Shown: positions 6,225 through 7,043 of the stretch, piece by piece | Layout of the letters: each line of letters begins with the position of its first letter | Numbering within the stretch: position 1 is the stretch's first letter | Assembly: GCA_964475415.1 (NCBI GenBank) | Contig: CAYYWZ010000111.1 | Span: 1 to 7,043 of the forward strand | Direction of reading: 5' to 3' | From: CALCMJ01 sp964475415 | GTDB taxonomy: Bacteria; Bacteroidota; Bacteroidia; Chitinophagales; Saprospiraceae | DNA length: 7,043 nt | The notes under the pieces: model-generated | The model's database searches: none | Told to the model about the DNA's origin: nothing | Seen by the model: only the letters and a program-made list of their open reading frames with translations | Made by a program: the position numbers and the translations under genes

Positions 6225-7043
6225 ATGAAATCCCTATGGCTTATTTTATCTAACAGATTATTTTTTGCCCCAGCCTGGGTATTTGCATCGCTTAACATCA
6301 TGACAGGAACTTGGGTGCTGTATCTTCCTCATGTCAAAAATAAGTTTGGTCTAGAAGATGCTCAGATAGGTATTGCTCTGTTCTGTATGGCTATCGGATT
6401 ATTTCTAGCTATTCCCTTTACACCAACTATCAATAAAAAATTAGGTCTTGGACAATCTACTAAAGTAGGAATATTACTTTTTGCACTTTGTTTTAATCTT
6501 CCTCTATGGGCTAACAGTTATCTCTTGCTTTGCATAGGACTATTTTTTACGGGAATTTTTTCAGGATTTACAGACGTATCGATGAATGCATTAGTATCAG
6601 TTATAGAAAAACAAAAAAATATAAGCTTTATGTCTGCCGCTCATGGTTTCTTTAGTTTGGGAGGATTTATAGGTGCAGGCCTGGGGAGTCTTCTTATTCT
6701 TCTTGTTTCTAGTCCAGTTACGCACATGATGATCATCTCATTGATTATTATTATCACGAATTTTGTTATGTCAAAACATTACAGACACATAGATGAAATA
6801 ACTACTGCAGACCAGAAGCAATCTAGTAATTACAAACTTATTCGGCCCTTGTTAGGATTAGCTATTGTAGCCTTCATCATCATGCTTAATGAGGGAGCCG
6901 TAGAACACTGGAGCAACCTATTTCTGTTTGACATTGTACAAACAACTGAGAGCAGAGCTGGCCTTGGATTCATTGCCTTTTCTCTATGCATGACAATCGG
7001 AAGATTCCTAGGAGACGGTCTTAGTGAACGCTTAGGTTCTATG
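6225..7043 (+). CDS. YbjJ-like MFS transporter, 3' partial
   Basis: The frame is open from the ATG at 6225 to the window end (273 codons) without a stop; proteins of this type run to roughly 380-400 residues, so about a third is missing. Hydrophobic segments alternate with short polar loops: ~13-33, 46-66, 81-91, 98-117, 136-160, 167-183, 206-222 and 247-262, with a polar central loop at ~184-204. Family-like motifs are FSGFTDVSMNA (112-122), MSAAHGFFSLGGFIGAGLGS (136-155), NEGAVEHWSNLFL (222-234) and GRFLGDGLSERLG (259-271). These resemble E. coli YbjJ and fucose-permease-like MFS proteins, whose substrates are mostly unknown. The protein is an inner-membrane secondary transporter. The 27-nt gap after icmF, with no terminator between, suggests one transcription unit. 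Export or uptake of a branched-chain acid linked to IcmF would be speculation. Confidence 0.85.
   Translation, partial: MKSLWLILSNRLFFAPAWVFASLNIMTGTWVLYLPHVKNKFGLEDAQIGIALFCMAIGLFLAIPFTPTINKKLGLGQSTKVGILLFALCFNLPLWANSYLLLCIGLFFTGIFSGFTDVSMNALVSVIEKQKNISFMSAAHGFFSLGGFIGAGLGSLLILLVSSPVTHMMIISLIIIITNFVMSKHYRHIDEITTADQKQSSNYKLIRPLLGLAIVAFIIMLNEGAVEHWSNLFLFDIVQTTESRAGLGFIAFSLCMTIGRFLGDGLSERLGSM

Overview
The window looks like an AT-rich Bacteroidota chromosome segment. Four things suggest this: no gene has a convincing Shine-Dalgarno sequence; there is a TTTTG-N19-TATATTTG promoter of the Bacteroidota type (TTG / TAnnTTTG); the partial PDZ protein has acidic repeats of a style I associate with that phylum; and there is an S24-type XRE regulator. 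A Saprospiraceae-like or related lineage is my guess, not a demonstrated placement.

Layout, left to right. (1) 1-691, plus strand: the 3' part of a Glu-rich repeat protein ending in a PDZ domain; its 5' end lies outside the window. (2) 774-1145, plus: a complete small single-domain cupin with two of the four classical metal ligands replaced. (3) 1183-1929, minus, convergent with the cupin: a LexA/CI-like repressor (HTH_XRE plus S24 peptidase), with a promoter so close to its ATG that the mRNA may be leaderless. (4) 1965-2756: about 790 bp with no convincing gene, more AT-rich than its surroundings. It holds two direct copies of a ~65-bp element 256 bp apart. Read on the minus strand, each copy is a conserved 26-nt block, then an imperfect hairpin, then a T-tract. 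(5) 2757-6197, plus: a complete 1146-residue fused isobutyryl-CoA mutase (IcmF), with B12-binding, MeaB-like GTPase and mutase domains in one chain. (6) 6225 to the window end, plus: the first 273 codons of a YbjJ-like MFS transporter, 27 nt after icmF and probably co-transcribed with it.

Functionally, IcmF interconverts isobutyryl-CoA and n-butyryl-CoA using adenosylcobalamin, with its built-in G-protein domain acting as cofactor chaperone; the downstream transporter may belong to the same transcription unit. The S24 regulator is divergent from icmF but about 830 bp away, so control of icmF by it is not implied. The least explained part of the window is the repeat-bearing gap at 1965-2756. 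I did not find a clearly new multi-gene system.
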